Counted from the first letter of the stretch, positions 1 through 6,071 are shown. The stretch is DNA of 10,700 nucleotides from Desulfobacterales bacterium (GCA_016735355.1 JAERRQ010000049.1:1-10700); one strand, 5' to 3'. Notes: generated from the letters alone by a model not told the origin. Program-made: numbers and translations.

Positions 1-150
1 GGCTGCAAAGTTATACGCCAAACGGGGTGTCGCCTGTTTGGTTGATAATCCGGTAAAAAGGATTTGAACCGAGGAACCGTATGAGGGAAAACTTCACGTA
101 CGGGTCTGTAGGGGGGGCGTCGGGTAACCGATGCTCCTACCTGGAACGCA
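1..150 (+). mobile_element. 3' tail of a group II intron (domains V and VI)
   Basis: This stretch folds like the catalytic end of a bacterial group II intron. Domain V is at about 74-106. Its lower stem 74-81 pairs with 99-106, a two-nucleotide bulge (CG, 97-98) follows, the upper stem 82-86 pairs with 92-96, and the cap is a GAAAA loop. Domain VI is at about 108-140: GTAGG pairs with CCTAC, and CGTCGG with CCGATG, around a GTAA loop. A hairpin at 18-41 (CCAAAC with GTTTGG) would belong to the region just before domain V. The reverse-transcriptase gene normally lies upstream in domain IV, so it would be outside the window, and the exact 3' splice site cannot be fixed (around 140-150). The second base pair after the first G-C is A-U, but the next position is A76 opposite G104, where active introns normally have a G-U pair in the AGC triad. 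The copy may be inactive. Confidence 0.8.
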
Positions 151-286
151 GACCCCTAAAAGCAGTGCGGTTTTTACTTAATTTAACATAAAGTAAACCT
201 TTACATGTGCCTAAGGTTTTGGCTAAAATCGGCGCTGGTTATTGCCGCCGTTATGCTTTAGAAAAGGCTTTAGAAAAGGAATAAAC

Positions 287-856
287 ATGAAAAAGTATCT
301 TCTTGTGGTAACGATGCTTTTAGCCATGGCTTGTGATCTGCTTGCAGCTCAATCAGAAACCATCGTTCAACTTGAAACTAAAACCGGAACATTGGAAGGC
401 TCTCTTCTTGTTCCCGTTGAGATAACAGGTATTCCTGTAGTATTGATTATTGCAGGATCAGGCCCCACAGACAGAGACGGAAATAATCCTTGGATGAAGA
501 ATAATTCCTTAAAGATGCTGGCAACCGAATTATCGAAAAACAGGCTCGCAACCCTAAGGTACGACAAACGAGGAATCGGGAAGAGCAGCCAAGCCGGTAG
601 CCAAGAAAAGAATTTACGGTTTGATCATTACATATCGGATGTCAAAGACTGGGTTGCACTGCTAAATCAAGATGAACGCTTCAGTGAAATTATTGTCATC
701 GGACATAGCGAGGGTTCATTGCTGGGCATGATTGCATCTCAAGAAAAAGATGTCGATAAATTCATCTCAATTGCGGGTCCTGGCCAATCAGCGGATAAAA
801 TTCTAAAAGATCAGCTGATTCCGGGGACACCATACTTAATTATGTATCCTTTTTAA
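287..856 (+). CDS. C-terminally truncated secreted alpha/beta hydrolase (probably a pseudogene)
   Basis: The start is the ATG at 287, 6 nt after AGGA (277-280). The upstream ATG at 242 lacks such a site and would bury the signal peptide. From 287 the protein has a hydrophobic signal segment (about residues 1-21, MKKYLLVVTMLLAMAC onward), so it is probably exported. It then shows the core of an alpha/beta hydrolase: the beta-strand/oxyanion segment IAGSGPTDRDGNNPW (55-69), the RYDKRGIGKS motif (91-100) and the nucleophile elbow GHSEGS (139-144, catalytic Ser141). Family members run to about 300-350 residues and need a distal Asp and His. Here homology stops near residue 177, and the last 12 residues are encoded by an inverted-repeat element. 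No continuation of the family sequence is visible after the element. The product is therefore probably inactive. Substrate is unknown. Confidence 0.75.
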   Translation: MKKYLLVVTMLLAMACDLLAAQSETIVQLETKTGTLEGSLLVPVEITGIPVVLIIAGSGPTDRDGNNPWMKNNSLKMLATELSKNRLATLRYDKRGIGKSSQAGSQEKNLRFDHYISDVKDWVALLNQDERFSEIIVIGHSEGSLLGMIASQEKDVDKFISIAGPGQSADKILKDQLIPGTPYLIMYPF

Positions 857-902
857 TAATTTTTAGATGTTTGTCAATAATTAAGTATGGTGTCCCCGGA
901 AT
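818..902. mobile_element. 85-bp inverted-repeat element (MITE/REP-like) ending the hydrolase gene
   Basis: Arms 818-843 and 877-902 are perfect 26-bp inverted copies, beginning ATTCCGGGGACACCATAC, around a 33-nt AT-rich spacer. The left arm and spacer supply the final codons and the TAA stop of the hydrolase. No transposase is present. Ends of the GGGGACA type are, from memory, often seen next to REP-associated Y1 (IS200-like) transposases, so a non-autonomous element of that class is the best guess. No target duplication is evident, which would fit that class. The hairpin could also act as a transcription terminator. Confidence 0.7.
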
Positions 903-909
903 TGCTAGC

Positions 910-931
910 AGTGCCTGAACGAAAACTGCTA
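910..931 (+). repeat. Copy 1 of a 22-nt direct repeat bracketing the PP2C-FHA operon
   Basis: The sequence AGTGCCTGAACGAAAACTGC followed by TA matches 2815-2836 at 20 of 22 positions, in the same orientation. This copy also forms a small hairpin with the bases before it (TAGCAGT 906-912 against ACTGCTA 925-931). It lies only 8 nt beyond the 85-bp inverted-repeat element. It is probably one member of a dispersed repeat family. Confidence 0.5.
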
Positions 932-987
932 TATAGACTTTAATATGAAGATTTTAGGTGCGTTATCGGTCGTCTTAAAGCCCATAG

Positions 988-1003
988 AAGGTATCTTTAC
1001 CTT
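988..1003 (-). terminator. Possible stem-loop downstream of the FHA gene
   Basis: AAGGTA (988-993) and TACCTT (998-1003) form a perfect 6-bp stem with a 4-nt loop, 20 bases beyond the FHA stop codon. There is no clear U-tract on the minus-strand transcript, so intrinsic termination is uncertain. Confidence 0.25.
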
Positions 1004-1023
1004 TATTCCCCATTTGGCCTAAG

Positions 1024-2001
1024 CTATGATCTGCCCAATTTTTGAATCGCGTCCAATGATTTTAATACTTTTTTAAAAATTGATTTCCCACGTTTCATGC
1101 TGTCCTTGTTATCCTCCTTGGTAATATTGACCTCATTATCACCAGATTCCGGTTCGCCTGGCGCATTTAAAACTGTTTCTTCAATTTCCAGCAATCGCCC
1201 GCCATTGATAAATTTAAAAAATGGTCCTGAAGGAGTCAGCGCTATTCTGGCATCAGGAATGAGGGCGGCTTGCAAATTAACAGGCTCTCCATTAAGCGAT
1301 ATGATATGCTTTCCTGTTAGATCTTTGATCCAGTATCCGTTTTGTATGAAAAAAAATTGAGCATGATTATCAAGGATCGCTGGATGATCTATTATGATAT
1401 CACAGGCTTGATCCTTTCCAAGAGTAACAGGAAGTTCATTAAACGATTTAATTGTAGGTCCGTACTGAATAACCAGAGATGCCTTTACTCTATGAGCAGA
1501 AACCGGATTTGCCTTTTCAGGCTCCGGCGGAGTTGGAACCGAAGTAGAAGGCTCCGGTACAGACGCTTCAGATTTTTTAGTCCAATCTGAATTTGCTGAA
1601 CTTGCATCTATCATGACTGCCTCTTCAGGCTCCTTGATCGGTTTCTGTTCAAGCTCAGGCTTGACTTTCTGCTTATGCTCCACTACTTTTGTCAAAAAGC
1701 TGAACTTTGGGCCGCCTTCTGCAAGCATTAAAACATCTCCATCCTGAAGATAAGCCTGACCAATTTTTTTTCCATTAATAAATGATCCATTTGTACTCTG
1801 ATCAATAAATTTAAAACGATTCCCTTCCCTGACGATCTTGGCATGTGTTCTGGATACGATGGTTAAATCTTTTGGAAATTTTACATGGCATGTCGAAAGA
1901 CGGCCGATAGAAATCTCCGGTTCGAAAAATTCCTGAATTTCACCTAACATAGGCCCTTGTATATGGACTATTTGAATGGTTATATCAGGCGCATGTTTCA
2001 T
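1024..2001 (-). CDS. Two-FHA-domain phosphothreonine-binding protein
   Basis: This 325-aa soluble protein binds phosphothreonine peptides in Ser/Thr kinase circuits. FHA domain 1 (about residues 28-100) is canonical: GR at 33-34, SRTHA at 50-54 and NGSFINGK at 71-78, the residues that contact the phosphopeptide. A Glu/Pro/Ser-rich linker follows (about 110-170). A second FHA-like domain (about 172-272) keeps the fold signature (CDIIID, NHA, LNG) but has GK at 195-196 instead of GR and Asp instead of Ser before NHA (211-213), so it probably does not bind phosphothreonine. The C-terminal tail (about 300-325) is basic (KRGKSIFKKVLKSL). The start at 2001 has AAGGAG 9 nt upstream. The gene lies 39 bp downstream of the PP2C gene on the same strand, so the two are probably co-transcribed. 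It is likely the reader of the kinase/PP2C pair. Fha-type T6SS activators are one parallel. Confidence 0.9.
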   Translation of the reverse strand: MKHAPDITIQIVHIQGPMLGEIQEFFEPEISIGRLSTCHVKFPKDLTIVSRTHAKIVREGNRFKFIDQSTNGSFINGKKIGQAYLQDGDVLMLAEGGPKFSFLTKVVEHKQKVKPELEQKPIKEPEEAVMIDASSANSDWTKKSEASVPEPSTSVPTPPEPEKANPVSAHRVKASLVIQYGPTIKSFNELPVTLGKDQACDIIIDHPAILDNHAQFFFIQNGYWIKDLTGKHIISLNGEPVNLQAALIPDARIALTPSGPFFKFINGGRLLEIEETVLNAPGEPESGDNEVNITKEDNKDSMKRGKSIFKKVLKSLDAIQKLGRS

Positions 2002-2040
2002 TCTCAGCGGCTCCTTGGGGAGAATGGGATAACAAAAAAA

Positions 2041-2781
2041 TTATCCATTGTTATAATATTTATTAGACAATACCACAGTTATATTATCATTACCCCCGGC
2101 CGACTTCGCCGATTCGATCAGTTTATCTGTTTTATGAGATAAGGTGCCGGGCAAACTGAGCGTTTCAAGTATCACTTTATCATTAACCATATCCGTTAGA
2201 CCATCCGAGCATAGAAGAAACAAATCCCCGGATTTATTTTCTCCCTTTAATATGTCCAAGGCCACACTTTCTTTAATACCTACGGCCCTCATAATAACAT
2301 TTCGCATTGGATGGGTCATGGCTTGTTCCGGCTTAATTAAACCCTGATCTATTTGCTCCTGAACAAGGGAGTGATCCTTTGTCAGTTGTTTAAGCTGGTT
2401 ATTCCTGTAACGATAAATTCGACTGTCCCCTACATGGCCTATGACAAACCTTTCTCCATAAAAGGCCAGCAATTCGGCTGTGCACCCCATCCCTTTATGA
2501 GCGGGATTTCGGGCCGTATGATCCAAAATTCTTGTATTGCTTAAGCTAAATACCTTTTGAATCAGCTCTACAGTTTTCTTTTCAGACCGATCTTTATATT
2601 TAAAAAAAATCTCAGCCGCCGTTTCAATAAAAATCGAGCTGGCAAGCTCACCAGCCGCAGCTCCGCCCATACCGTCTGCTACTGCACAAAACCCAGATTC
2701 AGGCTTTATTATAAAAGCATCTTCATTATTAGGCCGCTTAAGACCGGTATCAGATTTGCCAAAAAAAGATGTTTGAAGCAT
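2041..2781 (-). CDS. PP2C-family Ser/Thr protein phosphatase (PppA/Stp-like)
   Basis: At 246 aa this is a complete single-domain bacterial PPM/PP2C phosphatase, metal-dependent and expected in the cytoplasm. Motifs occur in family order: SDTGLKRPNNEDAF (10-23, metal-ligand Asp21), VADGMGGAAAGELAS (34-48, Asp36), GHVGDSRIYRYRNNQLKQLT (115-134), CSDGLTDMV (191-199, Asp193) and GGNDNITVVL (229-238, Asp232). All metal ligands are present, so it should be active. There is no membrane segment. The start at 2781 gives the normal family N-terminus (MLQTSFFGKSDTG), although no clear Shine-Dalgarno sequence precedes it. It leads a two-gene operon with the FHA protein. It probably reverses phosphorylation by the kinase encoded at 4223-5851, on the opposite strand. 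That pairing is inferred from proximity and from known kinase/PP2C/FHA sets. Confidence 0.93.
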   Translation of the reverse strand: MLQTSFFGKSDTGLKRPNNEDAFIIKPESGFCAVADGMGGAAAGELASSIFIETAAEIFFKYKDRSEKKTVELIQKVFSLSNTRILDHTARNPAHKGMGCTAELLAFYGERFVIGHVGDSRIYRYRNNQLKQLTKDHSLVQEQIDQGLIKPEQAMTHPMRNVIMRAVGIKESVALDILKGENKSGDLFLLCSDGLTDMVNDKVILETLSLPGTLSHKTDKLIESAKSAGGNDNITVVLSNKYYNNG

Positions 2782-2807
2782 AAGTTCGTTTTAGACTCAA
2801 AGCATAT

Positions 2808-2813
2808 ATTATA
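2808..2813 (-). promoter_or_regulatory. Possible -10 box for the PP2C-FHA operon
   Basis: Read on the minus strand this is a perfect TATAAT hexamer, 26 nt before the PP2C start codon. The matching -35 position falls in the 22-nt repeat and has no good TTGACA, so the call rests on the -10 alone in an AT-rich context. Confidence 0.3.
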
Positions 2814-2814
2814 T

Positions 2815-2836
2815 AGTGCCCGAACGAAAAGTGCTA
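2815..2836 (+). repeat. Copy 2 of the 22-nt direct repeat
   Basis: AGTGCCCGAACGAAAAGTGC followed by TA is 20/22 identical to 910-931. This copy continues into a longer repeat-like tract (GGGCAAAAATTG and onward) that forms an imperfect hairpin at 2861-2912. It lies just upstream of the PP2C gene and overlaps its presumed promoter. Confidence 0.5.
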
Positions 2837-2860
2837 ATTTCCCCAATTTCTGCGTCGGGC

Positions 2861-2912
2861 AAAAATTGTAATCCTCGAAATACTTAAATCTATTCCTGCG
2901 GTTAAAATTTTT
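2861..2912. repeat. Imperfect inverted repeat next to the 22-nt repeat
   Basis: The arms AAAAATTGTAATCCT (2861-2875) and GCGGTTAAAATTTTT (2898-2912) pair at 11 of 15 positions, with a second near-pairing inside (GAAATA with TATTCC). Together with the preceding 22-nt repeat it may be a roughly 100-bp dispersed repetitive unit. Confidence 0.35.
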
Positions 2913-3199
2913 AAATCAAAGGATATACCCATATCAATTTTATGGGAAGTTGAGAATTATTAGCAATACAAAGTCTCCAGATCCCTTTGGTCTGGCCTGA
3001 ACATATCCAATTTGCCGCTTTGTAATAAGCGCCGTAAAAACGAGGTGTTCAACAAAAGTTTCTGCCATGACTGGAGAATATTTATAACGGTAAAATCAGT
3101 CATCTGCAATTCTTTTTTTCGTCATGCTCAAAATACGGGATGCCAGATTTGGAGAATGAACCCATAGCAAGATAATAAAACTGGAATTATTGATAACAA

Positions 3200-3276
3200 A
3201 CTGATAATAAAATATAAAATCTCTGAAACTCACTATCATACTCAACCACTCAGAATTGTTATATTTTATTATCAGT
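3200..3276. repeat. 77-bp element with perfect 18-bp inverted ends
   Basis: ACTGATAATAAAATATAA (3200-3217) recurs as its exact reverse complement at 3259-3276, around a 41-nt spacer. There is no internal ORF and no clear flanking duplication. It could be a miniature inverted-repeat element or a long transcribed hairpin. It lies about 110 bp upstream of the point where proC homology begins, so it may mark a rearrangement zone. Confidence 0.6.
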
Positions 3277-3384
3277 AGGCTTCCGCAGTTTTTGAGATGT
3301 TACTTGCCTGCTCCTAACAAATTAAATTTATTAAAAAATGCTTGAGTATCCTCTTTGAATAGTGTTTATATTTTTTGATATAAA

Positions 3385-3632
3385 GAGAAGGCGGCATCGA
3401 TGCTGGCCTTACTATGGAGGATTCCCGCACTATTTTCATGGCAACATTGGAAGGTGCGCTTGCCCTGATGGAGGAATTGAAGGAACCTCCTGAATTGTTG
3501 CGGAAAAAGGTGACATCTCCCGGCGGCACTACTGAAGCGGCGATACAAGTAATGGAAGATGGCAGTGTAAAGAAAACAATTATTAAGGCCATAGCAGCCG
3601 CTGTGCGGCGCTCCAAAAAGCTTGGAAAATGA
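3385..3632 (+). pseudogene. proC: 3' fragment of pyrroline-5-carboxylate reductase (dimerisation domain only)
   Basis: ProC reduces 1-pyrroline-5-carboxylate to proline using NAD(P)H. Full-length enzymes are about 270 aa. Only the last ~80 codons remain, an all-alpha dimerisation domain. The reading frame opens just after a TAA. Homology begins around GGIDAGLTMEDSR and runs through LRKKVTSPGGTTEAAI (the signature VTSPGGTT stretch) to the end, AVRRSKKLGK. The ATG at 3414 is internal to this domain and is not a genuine start. The Rossmann NAD(P)-binding half is absent from the upstream 500 bases. The stop overlaps the start of the next gene by ATGA (3629-3632), a sign of a formerly intact, translationally coupled operon. 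A short stand-alone product is possible but would have no enzyme activity. Confidence 0.85.
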
Positions 3633-4124
3633 GATACTGGAATCATATAAATGTTCTTCTGAGAATCACAATAGGTATAATCTTTGTATGAGCCAGCTAT
3701 GGCAAAATAGTCGATCCGGCAGGCTTCGGGCGTATAATTCAAAATTACAGAATTCTGCCTGATGTCTTGATCAATCCAGTATCTGTAATCCTGCCCTGGC
3801 TTGAAGCTTTGACAGAAATTTTGCTTATATCAGGGTTTTTTATAACAGGAGCCTCTATGATCATCACCCTTATGATGCTCACCTTTATTTCGGCTTTTCT
3901 GATTAATATTTACCGTGGCATAGATGTAAGCTGCGGATGCTTCAGTCCATGCCTATCCGGTTAGCACAGGTTGGCACTTTGCGGTATGATTATGCGTATG
4001 CCAGATTACCTTTTGCGAAGGCGCTTAGGCACATACGAACCCTGCGGAATCAGACGAGCCTGTGCTAACCGGATAGGCATGCTTCAGTCTATCTGTAGAA
4101 ACAGCCAGGAGTATGTATCGCTAA
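3629..4124 (+). pseudogene. MauE/DoxX-like redox membrane protein gene, broken by a stop and an insertion
   Basis: Read from the ATG at 3629, the frame gives RYWNHINVLLRITIGIIFV, then a TGA at 3689-3691, then ASYGKIVDPAGFGRIIQNYR and LPWLEALTEILLISG, ending in INIYRGIDVSCGCFS. This matches the MauE-type DoxX family of four-helix membrane proteins, including the GKIxDPxGF, ILPWLE and CGCF motifs linked to disulfide/redox maturation. Two lesions are clear: an in-frame TGA at codon 21 inside the first helix, and a 134-bp element inserted just after CGCFS. Removing the element and one target duplication restores the frame for 12 codons (LSVETARSMYR and so on) to a TAA at 4122, still short of the last expected helix. 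The longest open piece (from 3767, TTG) is therefore not a genuine gene. The ATGA overlap with proC marks their former operon. Confidence 0.8.
3948..4081. mobile_element. 134-bp non-autonomous element (MITE) with 23-bp TIRs and 8-bp target duplication
   Basis: The terminal inverted repeats 3948-3970 and 4059-4081 are perfect over 23 bp (ends CATGCCTATCCGGTTAGCAC). The flanking octamer CTTCAGTC occurs at 3940-3947 and again at 4082-4089, as expected for a transposition target duplication. The duplication may be read as 9 bp if the terminal G is shared. There is no coding capacity. The insertion disrupts the MauE-like gene in frame with its conserved CGCFS. I cannot assign the parental IS family. 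Several families make 8-bp duplications. Confidence 0.85.
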
Positions 4125-4140
4125 GGGAATGAAGGACGCC

Positions 4141-4167
4141 CGGATAAATTTAGAAAGACTTTATCCG
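4141..4167. promoter_or_regulatory. Inverted repeat upstream of the kinase gene
   Basis: CGGATAAA (4141-4148) and TTTATCCG (4160-4167) are perfect 8-bp inverted arms with an 11-nt loop. A second nested repeat follows (TTAGAC 4171-4176 with GTCTAA 4194-4199, enclosing GACAT 4181-4185 with ATGTC 4192-4196). These lie 23-80 bp before the kinase start. They could be operators, or hairpins ending transcription from the decayed operon. No convincing -10 box accompanies the TTGACA at 4179-4184. Confidence 0.35.
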
Positions 4168-4222
4168 ACATTAGACGGTTGACATGACACTATGTCTAAG
4201 CAACGGAAATTAAGGTGACGCT

Positions 4223-5851
4223 TTGCAATTAAATGAAATAGTAATAACTTCAAGAACATGGGTAGTGGGCTTTTCAACAAGCATCTATAATAAAATTACC
4301 GGTATATTCCTTAATATAGATTTCGTACGCCGCAACTTGAAAAGTATCATCGTGTATGCTCTTATCTGGATTATAACTTTTACAGGTAGCTATTTGATCT
4401 ATCATGGCGCTGTTGGCCGTTTGAAAAACAAAATTTTTAAACAAGGGGTCAGCATTACTACGAATCTTGCTAAAAAATCCAGTCTTGCCATTTTGGGTGA
4501 TGATCTATTATCACTCAATACAGATATTGATAAATTGTCTCGCCGGAAAAAGGTACAGTTTGTGACAATTCTTGATCATAAAAACAAGATACTTGCCCAC
4601 ACAAACATTGATAAGGTTAATCAGACCTTCAAGCCATTTAAAACTATAGATCATGAGACTACTACAATTGAAGGAGTTTTAATTGATTGCAATGTATTGT
4701 TCGACAATAAAAAAGTCCTGTTTTTTTCAACCCCGATTAACTTTTCAGAACTAAAAATCGGGATGGTATATTATGTAATTTCAGCTCGTTACTTAAATAA
4801 AACATTGAGCAAATATACAGCATTATTAGTTACAGAATTTGTATTGTCTCTGTTGTTATTATCTCTGATTCTTTTTTTTACAAATCGCTCTTCAAAGGCA
4901 GAAGAGTTGAAAGCTCGAAAAAGGCTGGAAGATACAAACCAAATCGGCCCTTATCGATTGATAAAAAATATAGCACGGGGGGGTATGGCCGAGTTGTTTC
5001 TGGCAGACTATGAACGTCGTGATGGTTTCAAACGTATAGTCGCCATAAAAAGGGTGCTCCCCCATCTTTCCGGGGATAAAAATTTTGTAAAAATGTTCAT
5101 TCGAGAAGCGAGGCTTGCCGCTTTGCTTCAACACCCTAATATTGTTCAAATTATTGATTTCGGCAAAATACAGAATGCCTATTTTATTGCCATGGATTAT
5201 ATTCGTGGCAAGAATTTGGCGGAAATAATGAGTTCCATAAAAAAGGGGTTGCCTGTAGATCAGTCTGTTTTTATTGTCACCCAGACTTTTAAAGGCCTGG
5301 AGTTTGCGCATTCCAAGAAAGATGATAAAACAAAAAAGCCACTCGGCATCGTCCATCGTGATATCAGCCCGCAGAATATACTTATTTCTTTTCTTGGAGA
5401 AATAAAGATTACAGATTTCGGTATATCCAAGGCAAGTTCAGAACCGAACTTGACCCAGGCAGGGGAGGTAAAAGGAAAAATTTTATATATGTCTCCGGAA
5501 CAATCCCTCGGGAAAGAAGTCAATGCTCAGACTGATATATATGCACTTGGCATAATTTTTTATGAACTATTGTCGGGAAAAAGATTATATCACTTCACCA
5601 GCAGCATGGAGGCATCCAGATCTATTCGTACAATTGAGATCAAGCCCATTAATAAATTAAGGCCGGATATTCCCGACGAGTTAAACAGAATAGTTATGAA
5701 ATGTCTGGAAAAAGATAAAAGCTTAAGATACCAAAGTTCTCAGGATGTTTATGACGACTTGATATCACTTAAAAAAAGTTTAAACATGACCTATGATTCT
5801 TCAAATTTGTCCATATTCATGAAAACGCATTTCAAAGAAGAGGAAATATAG
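4223..5851 (+). CDS. Membrane-anchored Ser/Thr protein kinase with an extracytoplasmic sensor region
   Basis: This 542-aa protein starts at TTG 4223, supported by AAGGTG (4212-4217) five bases upstream. The first in-frame ATG would fall near residue 181 and lose the sensor. Transmembrane helix 1 is at about 41-62 and helix 2 at about 198-220, enclosing a ~135-residue extracytoplasmic region that looks Cache-like (VQFVTILDHKNKILAHTN). The cytoplasmic Hanks-type kinase domain spans about 244-520. It has a Gly-rich loop ARGGMAELFLA (251-261), VAIK with Lys276, alpha-C Glu295, catalytic VHRDISPQNIL (377-387, Asp380), DFG (398-400) and SPEQ (424-427). All catalytic residues are present, so it should be active. 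The unusual order puts the kinase domain after two helices rather than before one. Likely partners are the nearby PP2C phosphatase and FHA protein. The signal sensed is unknown. Confidence 0.93.
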   Translation: MQLNEIVITSRTWVVGFSTSIYNKITGIFLNIDFVRRNLKSIIVYALIWIITFTGSYLIYHGAVGRLKNKIFKQGVSITTNLAKKSSLAILGDDLLSLNTDIDKLSRRKKVQFVTILDHKNKILAHTNIDKVNQTFKPFKTIDHETTTIEGVLIDCNVLFDNKKVLFFSTPINFSELKIGMVYYVISARYLNKTLSKYTALLVTEFVLSLLLLSLILFFTNRSSKAEELKARKRLEDTNQIGPYRLIKNIARGGMAELFLADYERRDGFKRIVAIKRVLPHLSGDKNFVKMFIREARLAALLQHPNIVQIIDFGKIQNAYFIAMDYIRGKNLAEIMSSIKKGLPVDQSVFIVTQTFKGLEFAHSKKDDKTKKPLGIVHRDISPQNILISFLGEIKITDFGISKASSEPNLTQAGEVKGKILYMSPEQSLGKEVNAQTDIYALGIIFYELLSGKRLYHFTSSMEASRSIRTIEIKPINKLRPDIPDELNRIVMKCLEKDKSLRYQSSQDVYDDLISLKKSLNMTYDSSNLSIFMKTHFKEEEI

Positions 5852-5853
5852 AC

Positions 5854-5973
5854 TTGGGAACGGAGGATAAAATAACTTTCACCATTACTTTTGCCGGCTA
5901 TAGATTAACAGTATCATCACATTCAACAGACTTTATTCTAAAAAAACAAAAACAAGTCATAAAAACGGCCTAA
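5854..5973 (+). CDS. Possible 39-aa small protein coupled to the kinase gene
   Basis: A TTG at 5854, two bases after the kinase stop, opens 39 codons to a TAA at 5971. GAGGAAA inside the last kinase codons lies at a suitable distance, so translation could be coupled. The product would read GTEDKITFTITFAGYRLTVS near its start and end in FILKKQKQVIKTA. The first ~25 residues loosely resemble the N-terminal beta-hairpin of ZapA-like proteins, but it is far too short for that family and could be a remnant of a longer gene. No firm function. Confidence 0.35.
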   Translation: MGTEDKITFTITFAGYRLTVSSHSTDFILKKQKQVIKTA

Positions 5974-6016
5974 AAATGCGTCTTGCGTTTGCCTAAAACC
6001 AAAACTACCAAATCAA

Positions 6017-6054
6017 GGCAACAGCTATCAATCAGATTTTTTGCCAATTTTTTT
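6017..6054 (+). terminator. Weak candidate terminator after the kinase unit
   Basis: GGCAA (6017-6021) pairs with TTGCC (6041-6045) across a 19-nt loop and is followed two bases later by seven Ts (6048-6054). The stem is short, so the call is tentative, but position and strand fit the end of the kinase transcript. Confidence 0.3.
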
Positions 6055-6071
6055 CGATCTGTGCGGTTAGC

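Larger units (their letters stand above)
2837..3384. other. Long intergenic stretch without a confident gene
   Basis: About 550 bases separate the PP2C operon from the proC fragment. Besides the inverted repeats at 2861-2912 and 3200-3276, I see only a 47-codon minus-strand ORF (3103-2960, ATG start). Its product would begin MTDFTVINILQSWQKLL and end in LDMFRPDQRDLETLYC. Its composition is protein-like, but it has no strong ribosome binding site and I recognise no family. It may be a remnant. Nothing else here supports an RNA gene or coding region. Confidence 0.5.

Noticed and set aside
242..286. Upstream ATG at 242 as hydrolase start
   Set aside because: The 15 added residues precede a normal signal peptide and lack a ribosome binding site. 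The ATG at 287 has AGGA at proper spacing.
3689..3691. In-frame TGA read as selenocysteine in the MauE-like protein
   Set aside because: The position lies in a transmembrane helix where the family has no conserved cysteine. The dyad after it (GCCA/TGGC) is too small for a bacterial SECIS, and the gene is also broken downstream.
3314..3742. 142-aa minus-strand ORF
   Set aside because: It is antisense to the proC fragment and the MauE-like gene, which have clear family motifs on the plus strand. It has no recognisable domain.
3767..3964. 65-aa membrane protein ORF starting at TTG 3767
   Set aside because: It is the internal remainder of the MauE-like pseudogene. Its last residues come from the inserted element.
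4892..5356. 154-aa minus-strand ORF inside the kinase gene
   Set aside because: It is antisense to the conserved kinase domain, with no motif of its own.
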